From: a virus
Strand: one strand, 5' to 3'
IMG/VR virus record: IMGVR_UViG_3300021962_000215
Location: 1-42,786 of that record
Length of the DNA: 42,786 nucleotides
Shown here: one piece after another, positions 7,574 to 14,959 of the stretch
Position numbering within the stretch: position 1 is the stretch's first letter
Layout of the letters: each line of letters begins with the position of its first letter
Program-made: the position numbers and the translations under genes
Notes under the pieces: model-generated
Seen by the model: only the letters and a program-made list of their open reading frames with translations
Told to the model about the DNA's origin: nothing
Databases searched by the model: none

Positions 7574-7606
7574 CAGTAAAAACTCGAATAAAATCAATAA
7601 CTTACG
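7565..7606 (-). repeat. Intergenic repeat element, copy 2
   Basis: Minus strand begins CGTAAGTTATTGATTTTATT, continues CGAGTTTTTACTGTTGTTTTTC. The TAA in CGTAAG is the stop codon of the 49-residue gene. It differs from copy 1 at only a few positions. Confidence 0.85.
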
Positions 7607-7751
7607 ACAGGTATTTTTGCCTAAAGATTTCAGCCTTCACAGGATCAGTTTTTTTCAGGTTATTATAAATCCGCTTATTGTTTTCACGTATAATTTCAGG
7701 GGTTTTTGAACTAAAATCTGAGCGCCAGCCACGCTTCACGGACTTTTTCAT
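7602..7751 (-). CDS. Small hypothetical basic protein (49 residues)
   Basis: Below the usual ORF cut-off, but well supported: an ATG at 7751 preceded by AGGTGAG at ribosome-site distance, an open frame of 49 codons and a TAA at 7602. The protein begins MKKSVKRGWRSDFSSKTPEI and ends KAEIFRQKYLS; it is Lys/Arg-rich and probably helical. It fills the space between the peptide deformylase and CobT-like genes and is flanked on both sides by copies of the intergenic repeat. I do not recognise a family. Confidence 0.7.
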   Translation of the reverse strand: MKKSVKRGWRSDFSSKTPEIIRENNKRIYNNLKKTDPVKAEIFRQKYLS

Positions 7752-7779
7752 ACTCACCTAATTGTTACCGTAATCAAGT

Positions 7780-7808
7780 ATTGTCGCTGATTACAGTCAC
7801 ATCGTAAA
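7780..7808 (-). promoter_or_regulatory. Sigma70-like promoter for the 49-residue gene
   Basis: Minus strand TTTACG (7808-7803), 17 bases, GACAAT (7785-7780). It is placed relative to repeat copy 3 much as the promoters after copies 1 and 2. The boxes are weak. Confidence 0.35.
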
Positions 7809-7810
7809 TA

Positions 7811-7841
7811 GAAAAAACTCGAATAAAATCAATAACTTACG
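7811..7841 (-). repeat. Intergenic repeat element, copy 3
   Basis: Minus strand begins CGTAAGTTATTGATTTTATT, then CGAGTTTTTTC. It is identical to copy 2 over about the first 28 bases and then diverges. It starts immediately after the TGA stop of the peptide deformylase gene. Confidence 0.8.
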
Positions 7842-8561
7842 TCAACCTGCGTTATAGACGAATTTCTCGGGTGTTTTTTCCACTGACTCTTGTGGTCCCA
7901 GCATGGAAGAATCAAGAATTCTAACTTCTGGTTCTTGTTTCTTCAATTGCAAACCAGAAGACTGCTCTATCAGATGTTCTCGTTCTTGCGCAACCTTCTC
8001 AGAAATTCGATTCATTTTCTTCACATTAGACTTCACTTTCTTTTTCGCAATGTCTAACTTAATTCTGCTCACTCTATCAGTATACACTATACCATCCAAA
8101 TGATCAAGTTCATGTTGTAAACACACTGCGGTGAGTCCTGTTAATTCTTGCTCAACAAACTGACCACCGATTGCTTGAAATCTTACCTTAACAGTTTTAT
8201 ATCTTGGAATCTTCAAGAATAATCCAGGATAACTTAAACATCCTTCGCTGAATTCAGTATTCAATTCTTCAGAGCGTTCTATAATTTCTGGATTGAACAT
8301 GGTCCAAATTTCTTTACCCATGTTCAACGCACAAACTCTAACATCCAAACCAACTTGATTGGCTGACAAGCCAAGACCTTGCAATCTTTCTAGACTCTCA
8401 GCCATAGAGAATGCAATGTATGATGCTTTATCTTTTGATTTTTCGTCATCAAAAACATATGGCTTTGTTGGCTGTCTCAAAATAGGATCATAAAAATCTA
8501 CAAGTTTGTAAACTTCATAATCAACTAGATTGCCGTTGTATAACTTTACATTCTTTGACAT
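7842..8561 (-). CDS. def: Peptide deformylase with C-terminal extension
   Basis: Removes the formyl group from the N-terminal methionine of new proteins. All three family motifs are present: GLGLSANQVG (motif 1, GxGLAAxQ type) near 62-71, EGCLSYPG (motif 2, metal-binding Cys) and QHELDHLDG (motif 3, HExxH-type HELDH). Bacterial and phage enzymes are usually about 140-180 residues; this one is 239, with an extra 70 or so C-terminal residues that begin Lys-rich and helical (AKKKVKSNVKKMNRISEKV) and end in a low-complexity tail. Marine T4-like phages commonly carry this gene, possibly to speed maturation of phage-coded or host proteins during infection. It starts 3 bases after the gp46 stop. Confidence 0.92.
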   Translation of the reverse strand: MSKNVKLYNGNLVDYEVYKLVDFYDPILRQPTKPYVFDDEKSKDKASYIAFSMAESLERLQGLGLSANQVGLDVRVCALNMGKEIWTMFNPEIIERSEELNTEFSEGCLSYPGLFLKIPRYKTVKVRFQAIGGQFVEQELTGLTAVCLQHELDHLDGIVYTDRVSRIKLDIAKKKVKSNVKKMNRISEKVAQEREHLIEQSSGLQLKKQEPEVRILDSSMLGPQESVEKTPEKFVYNAG

Positions 8562-8563
8562 GA

Positions 8564-10270
8564 TTACACCACCTGCGAGAAGTTCTTAACCTTCGCGAAT
8601 CGTATTGTATGTTTAAACTTATCAACCATCTGATCAGTCTTGTGTGTGATAACAAAAATATTTGCATCATCATTCATCATATATATTAACTTCATAAATT
8701 CTTCAGTACCATTAATGTCAAGAGAACCATCAAAGACCTCGTCGAAGATGAGCAGATTCGTATTGACACTGTTCTTTAATTTGGCGACCGACCTCCAGGT
8801 AAACAACAGTGCTAGATCAATACGTTTCTTTTCACCCTCTGAGAAGTTTTCATAACTGAAATCATCTCGGTGACGAGACTTGATGGTCTCCTTGAACTCC
8901 TCGTCAATATTAAAATTGACAAAGAAGTCCATCGCAGCCAAATACTTATTAACCAGTTTGTTTATAACTGGAACGTACTGCTTAATGATTTTCGACTTAA
9001 TCCCGCCATCTTTAAGCAACTGCGCGACAATATCATAGTTTTGTGTTTGTTCAGATACTTCTTTTCGTTTATCGTTAAATCCTTGCAATGCATTGAGTAA
9101 TGTTTTGCTTTGCGCCTTAAACTCATCGCTCATGGCTGGTTTATTTTCTATCTCGGCAATTTCATCCTCAAGTTTCTTAACATACTTTCTAATCTGGCTA
9201 CGAGAAGTATTAATGCGGACAAGATCTTGTTCAAGAGTCTGAAGTTGCTTTTGCGTTGCTTTAATGTTATTGATTCGACGTAGAACGGCATCACTCTCTT
9301 CCTTTAGTTTTGTTAGACCTTCAGTTAGTTCTGTAATTTTACTGTTGCATGTATGTACTTTTTCTTCTTTGTTATTGATAGCCTGATCGCAGGTTGGACA
9401 AGTCGAATTTACAGAATAGAACTCGATGTCTTTCTCGAGTTTCTGAATATTCCCTTCGATCTTGGCTTCAAGGTTGTTTAGTTTTTGAAACTTCTTTGTT
9501 GTTGAATCTTCATCAGTTGTTTCGTTTACTAGATTGTCAATTTCAACTTCTTTTGATGTTGCATCGTTTTCAAGTTGCGAGAGTGATGCCGTATTCTCTA
9601 CCACTTCTTGTTTCTTTGCATCTACTAGTTCTTTGGTATTTTTCTTTAGTTCGTCTAGATGTTTCTTGTGTAATTCGATTTTATCTTTTGTGTTATCAAT
9701 CTGAATCTTGAGCTGCGCGGCTTCATCTTTAAGTGCGTGTATTTTACTTTTTACAATCACATTCATGGAACTAAAAATTTGGATATCAAGCAGATCTTCA
9801 ATCACTGTTCTACGGTCCGCCGCTGACAACTGCATGAACGGAGTAAAGTTTGTTGATCCAAGAATGACAATCTGTGTGAATGATTTGTAGTTCATCTTAA
9901 GAATCAATTTTTCCAAATGATCCTGATAATCTTTTGCTTTGGCGTCTTGGTTTAATAAACTACCATCAACATAGATCTCAAAGACATTTGGCTTGATACC
10001 ACGAATGACTTTATATTCTTTTTTGCCGATAGAAAACTCAACCTCAACAACACATTCTTTTTCGTTGACTGAGTTTACAAGTTGAGGTTTGTTAATATTA
10101 CGGAATGGTTTACCGAACAATGAGAATGTGATGGCGTCAAGAAATGTTGACTTACCCGCACCATTCTCACCGACAATCAATGTCGTTGCATTTTCATTCA
10201 AAGGAATTTCCGTAAAGATATTTCCAGTTGATAGAAAATTTTTGTATCTTACTTTCTTAAAAAGAATCAC
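8564..10270 (-). CDS. 46: gp46 recombination endonuclease subunit (Rad50/SbcC-like)
   Basis: The ATPase half of the T4 gp46/gp47 nuclease that resects DNA ends for recombination-dependent replication and host DNA breakdown. 568 residues: Walker A GENGAGKS at 34-41, a long coiled coil, the zinc-hook CPTC at 291-294, a second coiled coil, the ABC signature FSEGEKKRIDLALLF and Walker B NLLIFDEVFDGSLD. Length and order match T4 gp46 (560 residues). The start ATG at 10270 overlaps the end of gp47 by four bases. Confidence 0.95.
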   Translation of the reverse strand: MILFKKVRYKNFLSTGNIFTEIPLNENATTLIVGENGAGKSTFLDAITFSLFGKPFRNINKPQLVNSVNEKECVVEVEFSIGKKEYKVIRGIKPNVFEIYVDGSLLNQDAKAKDYQDHLEKLILKMNYKSFTQIVILGSTNFTPFMQLSAADRRTVIEDLLDIQIFSSMNVIVKSKIHALKDEAAQLKIQIDNTKDKIELHKKHLDELKKNTKELVDAKKQEVVENTASLSQLENDATSKEVEIDNLVNETTDEDSTTKKFQKLNNLEAKIEGNIQKLEKDIEFYSVNSTCPTCDQAINNKEEKVHTCNSKITELTEGLTKLKEESDAVLRRINNIKATQKQLQTLEQDLVRINTSRSQIRKYVKKLEDEIAEIENKPAMSDEFKAQSKTLLNALQGFNDKRKEVSEQTQNYDIVAQLLKDGGIKSKIIKQYVPVINKLVNKYLAAMDFFVNFNIDEEFKETIKSRHRDDFSYENFSEGEKKRIDLALLFTWRSVAKLKNSVNTNLLIFDEVFDGSLDINGTEEFMKLIYMMNDDANIFVITHKTDQMVDKFKHTIRFAKVKNFSQVV

Positions 10271-11322
10271 GTTGTCTCCATAGACAATGCTTCATTGTAC
10301 ACATCACGCAAAACAGTTTTAATCTTATCTGATTCCACAGGTAAAGACAAGCCATCAACATACTTATTCAGGATTGTCATTGTGTCTTCTGCTTGATCGA
10401 TATCAACCTCAACATTATCTGTGATCTCAGAAAAGTCTTCAACAACAGACACTTCGAGAGGATTTACTTTTGCGATTGAATCTAACAGAGTATCAAACAA
10501 GAAAGTATTATTGCGTTTCTCTACAACAATCTTCACAAACTTGTTATTTAAATTTGCATAATCGGCATTGACAATATCATTATAGAACAATTCATCATCG
10601 TTGTACTTAATCTTATGGAACATCTTCTCGGGATTTGGAATGAAAGTCAGTTCACGAGTTTCAGTGTCAAAAATATGAAACCCACGCTCATCATTATAAT
10701 CAGCCCAAGTCATTTCGCCAGGAGTGCCAACGTATACGATACTGCCGCTGTTGCTCTTGTGATGAAAGTGACCAGAAAGGACAAGATCGTATTTGTTTAG
10801 AATGCTTGGGTCCATACCTTCATGACAGACATTTCCACGATCCATTTCAAAGCCAGCAAGTTCAAAGTGACCAAAGCAAACTTGATTTTGACTGCGCTTG
10901 ATGAAGTCCATGATCTCAAGTTCATTATCTTTGCAGATCCATGGAATAATATCAACACCATCCCAAGCAGTTGGCTCATCATAAAGTTTGACATGATGAG
11001 CATAATCCCGTAAGAGCAAGTCTGGCGAGTTTACTTCGAGAGTATTCTTAAAAAAGATATCGTGGTTGCCAAGTAATACATGGCATTGAATATCATGCTT
11101 TACCAGTTGATCAAAAAAATAATTACGGCAAAGAGCAAGAGACTGAAAAGAGATATACTTCCGACGATCAAATAAGTCACCCAGTTGAAATGCGGTCCTA
11201 ATTCCATGGTCCACCAAATACGGAAAAAATGTATTTAGATAGAAGTCTTTATAATGATTGTGGAACGCAATAGAGTCACCGCGCATTCCAAAATGGGTAT
11301 CACCCAGGATTGCTATCTTCAT
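10267..11322 (-). CDS. 47: gp47 recombination endonuclease subunit (Mre11/SbcD-like)
   Basis: The nuclease half of gp46/gp47. 351 residues with metallophosphoesterase motifs: GDTHFG (D8, H10), LGDLFDRR (D49), LLGNHD (N86, H87, D88) and SGHFHHK (H185, H187). Begins MKIAILGDTHFG, matching T4 gp47 (MKILNLGDWHLG, from memory). It overlaps the end of gp55 by 23 bases and gp46 by 4, consistent with translational coupling of equimolar subunits. Confidence 0.95.
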   Translation of the reverse strand: MKIAILGDTHFGMRGDSIAFHNHYKDFYLNTFFPYLVDHGIRTAFQLGDLFDRRKYISFQSLALCRNYFFDQLVKHDIQCHVLLGNHDIFFKNTLEVNSPDLLLRDYAHHVKLYDEPTAWDGVDIIPWICKDNELEIMDFIKRSQNQVCFGHFELAGFEMDRGNVCHEGMDPSILNKYDLVLSGHFHHKSNSGSIVYVGTPGEMTWADYNDERGFHIFDTETRELTFIPNPEKMFHKIKYNDDELFYNDIVNADYANLNNKFVKIVVEKRNNTFLFDTLLDSIAKVNPLEVSVVEDFSEITDNVEVDIDQAEDTMTILNKYVDGLSLPVESDKIKTVLRDVYNEALSMETT

Positions 11323-11839
11323 CTACAAACTTCTCCAGCCCAACTTTCTTGGCTTTCTTATTCTTTCTTGAATTCTCATAGTTTACGATAAATTCAGAAA
11401 TATTATCATACAACTCAAATTGTCTGAATGTTCCATCTTCAGTCTCATTCAGTTCAAATTCATCAAGAATGCCAGCAGTCTCAGTCGCCTTGTACTTAAC
11501 GTATAACTGCTTCTTTTCCTTTTGAATGCGGCGTAAGAATGCATAATATACTATTTGAGTGAAATAGGCAAATGGATTGCTTGATTTCGCTGGATCAAAA
11601 TTGTCAACATACATCACGCAGTTCTCAATTGCGTCAGCGACCATTTCGTCTCTAAAAGTATACGACAAGAAATTTGGCTTGTGCGAAAGATTCTCAGCGA
11701 TCTTCATGAAGCATTCAGCAACATAGCGAGGAATCTGAGGCTTTGGGTTGCCTTGTCTCTTTGCTTTTCGAATTGCTGTGCGATATGCAGTCATTTCCTT
11801 GAGGAAATCCTTGTTATTAATATAGTGATTCTTTGCCAT
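11300..11839 (-). CDS. 55: gp55 late-transcription sigma factor
   Basis: The small sigma70-family protein that directs host RNA polymerase to T4-type late promoters. 179 residues. The region FRDEMVADAIENCVMYVDNF followed by SNPFAYFTQIVYYAFLRRIQ corresponds to sigma region 2 (T4-like 'NPFAYFTQI.Y.A..RRI'). A basic KNKKAKK stretch lies near the C-terminus. It sits next to gp47/gp46, its usual place in T4-like phages. Late promoter-like elements in the structural half of the window are its expected targets. Confidence 0.92.
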   Translation of the reverse strand: MAKNHYINNKDFLKEMTAYRTAIRKAKRQGNPKPQIPRYVAECFMKIAENLSHKPNFLSYTFRDEMVADAIENCVMYVDNFDPAKSSNPFAYFTQIVYYAFLRRIQKEKKQLYVKYKATETAGILDEFELNETEDGTFRQFELYDNISEFIVNYENSRKNKKAKKVGLEKFVDEDSNPG

Positions 11840-11841
11840 AA

Positions 11842-12282
11842 TTAGTGTACTGGTTTGTCTTTCTTTGATTGTAATGCTTCCATAATGGAAACGACTTTGT
11901 CAACATTTTCTTGAGTTGTATCGAACCCTTTAGCCTTTTTCTTTTCTGGCGATTTTAGTTTAGTTTCATTGTTATAGAAATAATCGGCGACGTATTCGTA
12001 TTGCTCAACGAAGTCTTCTTTTACTGGAGTTGCAAATAATACTTCTTCAGTGTAGAATTCAACTTCTCTAATTTTAATTACAGATTGAGGAAGATATTCT
12101 TGCATTGCTAAAATCTGACGACCTTCATCGAAAAGAGTTTCAATTTCAATTCGTAGCGGAAGTTCTACAACAATATATCCTTCTTCATAAGTCACATATC
12201 CAATGAGATCATCTGGGATTGATCGTAAGCGAACAAATTTAAGTTCGCCTCTAGGTTTATATTCTACTGGATCTTCTGACAT
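11842..12282 (-). CDS. Conserved phage protein, possible Sm-like fold
   Basis: 146 residues between uvsW and gp55. The N-terminal 90 residues are beta-rich: ELKFVRLRSIPDDLIGYVTY, then GYIVVELPLRIEIET, and further on IKIREVEFYTEEVLFATPV. A strand-turn-strand order with a conserved 'DLIGYV..EEGYIVVE' resembles the LSm-like proteins I recall at this place in marine T4-like phages. The C-terminal 40 residues are Lys-rich and helical. T4 has gp33, a late-transcription co-activator, functionally linked to gp55; this protein does not obviously resemble it. Function unknown. The start overlaps the uvsW stop by one base. Confidence 0.5.
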   Translation of the reverse strand: MSEDPVEYKPRGELKFVRLRSIPDDLIGYVTYEEGYIVVELPLRIEIETLFDEGRQILAMQEYLPQSVIKIREVEFYTEEVLFATPVKEDFVEQYEYVADYFYNNETKLKSPEKKKAKGFDTTQENVDKVVSIMEALQSKKDKPVH

Positions 12283-13748
12283 TAATTTATCCTTACGTTA
12301 TTCGTTGTGAAAGGAAATTTTTCTTCGCTGTAGATCTTCACTCGTTCCTCATAGTGCTTCAATGTGAAGTTTGTATAAGGACCATAACGCAAATCATCAG
12401 CGATATCGTAAAGTGTAGCAGCGTCTTTGTTTTCACCCAAACGCAGTACACGACCAATGGATTGAAGAGCGCGAATTTTACTCTTGGTTGGAGAGGAGAA
12501 GATAATATTATGTAGGTTACGGATATTCACACCTGTTGAGAATGTACCATAACTTGCCACAATGATCGCATCAGTTTCCTGTTCAGTGATATGTCTCACT
12601 GCTTCGCGATCTTCAGCCTCAACCCCACCATGAATAAAAAAGACTTTGCGATTGCCAGCCCTCTCTTGTATCCACTCGAATAATAGTTTACCGTGTTTTT
12701 CGACATAAGTAAATAAAACTAGTGTATTTCCATTAAGGTTAAGAGCAAGATCAGTAATGAATTTGTTTCTACCTTCATGTTGTGTCAGAAAGTGCATCTC
12801 ATCAGGATAAGTAAATCCTTTGACAGTCTTACATACAATCTCAGGATACTTCAGCACAATACACTTGATACTAAAGTTAGCCAACTGCTTGCGTTCAATG
12901 AGTTCTTTTGTTGAGATAACTTTAAATGTTGGACCAAACAAACCCTCAAGAACTAACTTGTTTATCTTACTATCATCAAGTGTACCTGTTGTGCCAATAC
13001 GCACATCACAGTTGATGAGTTTAGTCATGATAGAAGTTAGCGACTTGGCTTTGAAGGTATGCGCTTCGTCACCGATAATAAAATCAAACTGCGTGAAGTA
13101 TTTCTTTGGCATGTCGTAGATACTTTGCCAAGTAGAGATAATCAAGTCAGTATCTGGTATTTTACTTTCGCCACCATAAATCTTTTGGCAGTATTTCTCA
13201 ACATCCCATCCATTGAGAGATGAGTAATTCTTAAAGTCACTATGCATTTGAGTGACGAGATTGATCGTAGGAACAATTAGCAATCCACGCTTCTTACCTG
13301 TGTTCAACAGGTGGCGAATCATCATATAGATGATTAGCGATTTTCCTGACGCTGTTGGTGAAATGAGTACAGTTCTCTTCTTCGTAAGTCCGACGCTAGA
13401 AGCGAGCAACTGATAATCTCTCGGCTCCATTGGAAGTGATAGAGCAGTTGCAAGATTTTTTGTATCAATCGGGTGGACGTCTTTTTCTTCATCGAGGTAT
13501 TCAAATCCATAATTGCTATCCTTGCAAAACTTTTTGATATACGGAACAAGACCAACATAGATCTGTTTGGTGTTTGTATTTAACAGACGAATCTTACCAT
13601 CCCAGTATTTGTTTCGAAAGGCTGGTGAAAATTGATATCCTGGAGTTGTGAATGTAAAGAAATCAGACATCTCTCGAATGATGCCATCGTCAGCATGAAC
13701 CTGAACATAAACATTACTGACTTTTTCAACCACAACGTGTTCAATCAT
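12282..13748 (-). CDS. uvsW: UvsW DNA/RNA-DNA helicase
   Basis: Superfamily 2 helicase that unwinds R-loops and branched DNA, helping the switch from origin- to recombination-dependent replication in T4. Visible motifs: ISPTASGKSLI (motif I), IIGDEAHTFK (motif II, DEAH), TGTLDD (motif III) and ALQSIGRVLRLGE (motif VI). The N-terminal part DFFTFTTPGYQFSPAFRNKY matches the UvsW substrate-recognition domain. The frame is open to an ATG at 13799, but the ATG at 13748 (MIEHVVVEKVSN) forms an ATGA overlap with uvsY, has AAGG upstream and aligns with the T4 N-terminus, so it is chosen (488 residues). Confidence 0.93.
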   Translation of the reverse strand: MIEHVVVEKVSNVYVQVHADDGIIREMSDFFTFTTPGYQFSPAFRNKYWDGKIRLLNTNTKQIYVGLVPYIKKFCKDSNYGFEYLDEEKDVHPIDTKNLATALSLPMEPRDYQLLASSVGLTKKRTVLISPTASGKSLIIYMMIRHLLNTGKKRGLLIVPTINLVTQMHSDFKNYSSLNGWDVEKYCQKIYGGESKIPDTDLIISTWQSIYDMPKKYFTQFDFIIGDEAHTFKAKSLTSIMTKLINCDVRIGTTGTLDDSKINKLVLEGLFGPTFKVISTKELIERKQLANFSIKCIVLKYPEIVCKTVKGFTYPDEMHFLTQHEGRNKFITDLALNLNGNTLVLFTYVEKHGKLLFEWIQERAGNRKVFFIHGGVEAEDREAVRHITEQETDAIIVASYGTFSTGVNIRNLHNIIFSSPTKSKIRALQSIGRVLRLGENKDAATLYDIADDLRYGPYTNFTLKHYEERVKIYSEEKFPFTTNNVRIN

Positions 13749-14194
13749 CGAGCACCTTGGATAAACTTCTCCCAACCCATGTACTCTTTCAATTGCCATG
13801 TACGATTGTTAAGTTCTTTCATGACATTGGTGCAAAAATTTGCAGACTCTTCGTGATATGCTTTCTTGCGTTTGAGTTTGTTTAGATCATCATCGCCATC
13901 AAGGTAAACTTGCATATCTGATTTAAGAGTGAATCGAAATGGCTCCCAACCAAGTTTATCCAATTCATCTTGGTCTAACTTGCCACTGTAGTACATCCAC
14001 TTGAGTTTCTTTAATTTGTCAAACTCAAGTGATGCTCGTTTGGCTGCAAGATTGTGCAGTGACAAATATTTGTTATACTTGTTGTGAATCAATGGAATAC
14101 GCAAGATCTCTTTGCCAGGTTCCGTAGTGTCTACTTCGGAATCCTTTTCCCATTGCTGCATTAATTCTTCGAGAGGAGGTGTTTCTATCTTCAT
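13745..14194 (-). CDS. uvsY: UvsY recombination mediator
   Basis: Loads UvsX recombinase onto gp32-coated single-stranded DNA in T4. 149 residues from the ATG at 14194 (MKIETPPLEELMQQWEKDSE); a TTG further upstream is not used because it lies inside the promoter. The pattern PLIHNKYNKYLSLHNLAAKR, LKKLKWMYYSGKLDQDELDK, EPFRF.LKSDM..YLD and a C-terminal WEKF match marine phage UvsY proteins from memory. It heads the recombination operon, with uvsW directly after it. The -10 box of its promoter ends six bases before the ATG, so the message may be leaderless. Confidence 0.88.
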   Translation of the reverse strand: MKIETPPLEELMQQWEKDSEVDTTEPGKEILRIPLIHNKYNKYLSLHNLAAKRASLEFDKLKKLKWMYYSGKLDQDELDKLGWEPFRFTLKSDMQVYLDGDDDLNKLKRKKAYHEESANFCTNVMKELNNRTWQLKEYMGWEKFIQGAR

Positions 14195-14200
14195 GACAAT

Positions 14201-14229
14201 ATCATATAACAATCAATTCAAAAAAACAA
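14201..14229 (-). promoter_or_regulatory. Sigma70-like promoter for the uvsY-uvsW-gp55-gp47-gp46 operon
   Basis: Minus strand TTGTTT (14229-14224), 17 bases, TATGAT (14206-14201). Upstream (14244-14230) is a weak AT-rich hairpin, AACTAT-ACA-ATAGTT, running into T-rich sequence that could act as a terminator for readthrough from the head genes. The rest of the 111-base gap to 14305 shows nothing I recognise. Confidence 0.5.
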
Positions 14230-14305
14230 ACTATTGTATAGTTGTTATTGCTTAAATTTACCAGTATAATACCTATGTCTGGTTTCGGCGGGATACTTTA
14301 AGTCT

Positions 14306-14851
14306 CTATATTCTCTCATAGTTATAATAAGAGAATCTAAACGTGGCGTCTGCCGTCATGATATTTTCTGCAGTGTCGCCAGTGCTAAATGTGATTGTTG
14401 AAAGACTTGTAGGAAACACATCAGCAAATTTAATTCTGAAACTTGGATTATTTTTGTTTGTAAAGAATGTCAATGACGCATCAGAATATACTGGTGGCTG
14501 TCTTGTAAGATTGCTTCTTGCAACGACTCCAGGTGATTGTCTTGATAAGTTCACATATTCTTCGAAGTTTGTTGGAAAAGTTAGTCCGCGAATCCAATCA
14601 TGAATTTCAGTCCACGTTTCAAGATCTTCGTTGATCAAGAACGTTACATTGAATGTATCATAGATGAGTTTCTCTCCAGGATGATACAAATCAATAAATG
14701 GTGTTGGACGAACAATTTCTGTTAGTGATATTCCAGGAAAATTTGCAGATTGGCAAAAATAAGTCAATCCACGAAGACGCTCAAATGTAACTCTAAACTT
14801 TGTACTTTGTAATAAATTAATATTACTTGGATTTCGGTTTAATGCAGTCAT
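14306..14851 (-). CDS. Tail-tube-fold structural protein (gp19/gp54-like)
   Basis: 181 residues. The pattern STKFRVTFERLRGLTYFCQS, FPGISLTEIVRPTPF, PGEKLIYDTFNVTFLINEDL, WTEIHDWIRGLTFP and an end with FADVFPTSLSTITFSTGD is that of T4 tube-like proteins (gp19, gp54 and relatives), which build the inner tube or its initiation and ends. The main tube gene is at 21009-21554, so this is a second tube-fold protein. In related marine phages this place, after gp23, holds a structural protein or gp3 (tail terminator). I cannot decide between tube initiator, terminator or minor virion protein. It has its own late promoter. Confidence 0.65.
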   Translation of the reverse strand: MTALNRNPSNINLLQSTKFRVTFERLRGLTYFCQSANFPGISLTEIVRPTPFIDLYHPGEKLIYDTFNVTFLINEDLETWTEIHDWIRGLTFPTNFEEYVNLSRQSPGVVARSNLTRQPPVYSDASLTFFTNKNNPSFRIKFADVFPTSLSTITFSTGDTAENIMTADATFRFSYYNYERI

Positions 14852-14876
14852 GCGTCATTTCCTTGGTGAATAGAAT

Positions 14877-14884
14877 TATTTATA
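14877..14884 (-). promoter_or_regulatory. Late promoter TATAAATA
   Basis: A perfect T4 late -10 element on the minus strand, 25 bases before the start at 14851. It directly follows the gp23 terminator, so it restarts transcription for the tube-fold gene. An AAGGAAA ribosome site follows. Confidence 0.8.
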
Positions 14885-14885
14885 C

Positions 14886-14915
14886 AAAAAAAAGAGGGGG
14901 CTTTGCAGCCCCCTC
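14886..14915 (-). terminator. Strong intrinsic terminator after gp23
   Basis: A 9-bp GC-rich stem GAGGGGGCT/AGCCCCCTC with a 4-base loop, followed on the minus strand by eight T residues. It lies about 45 bases past the gp23 stop. It is the clearest terminator in the window and ends the capsid transcript. Confidence 0.95.
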
Positions 14916-14959
14916 TCCAGTTTTTTACCTTATTGTTTTTATACAGTCGGTAATAACTA

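Noticed and set aside
13748-13799. Longer uvsW starting at the ATG at 13799
   Set aside because: It would overlap uvsY by 55 bases; the ATG at 13748 has a ribosome site, gives an ATGA junction and aligns with the T4 N-terminus.
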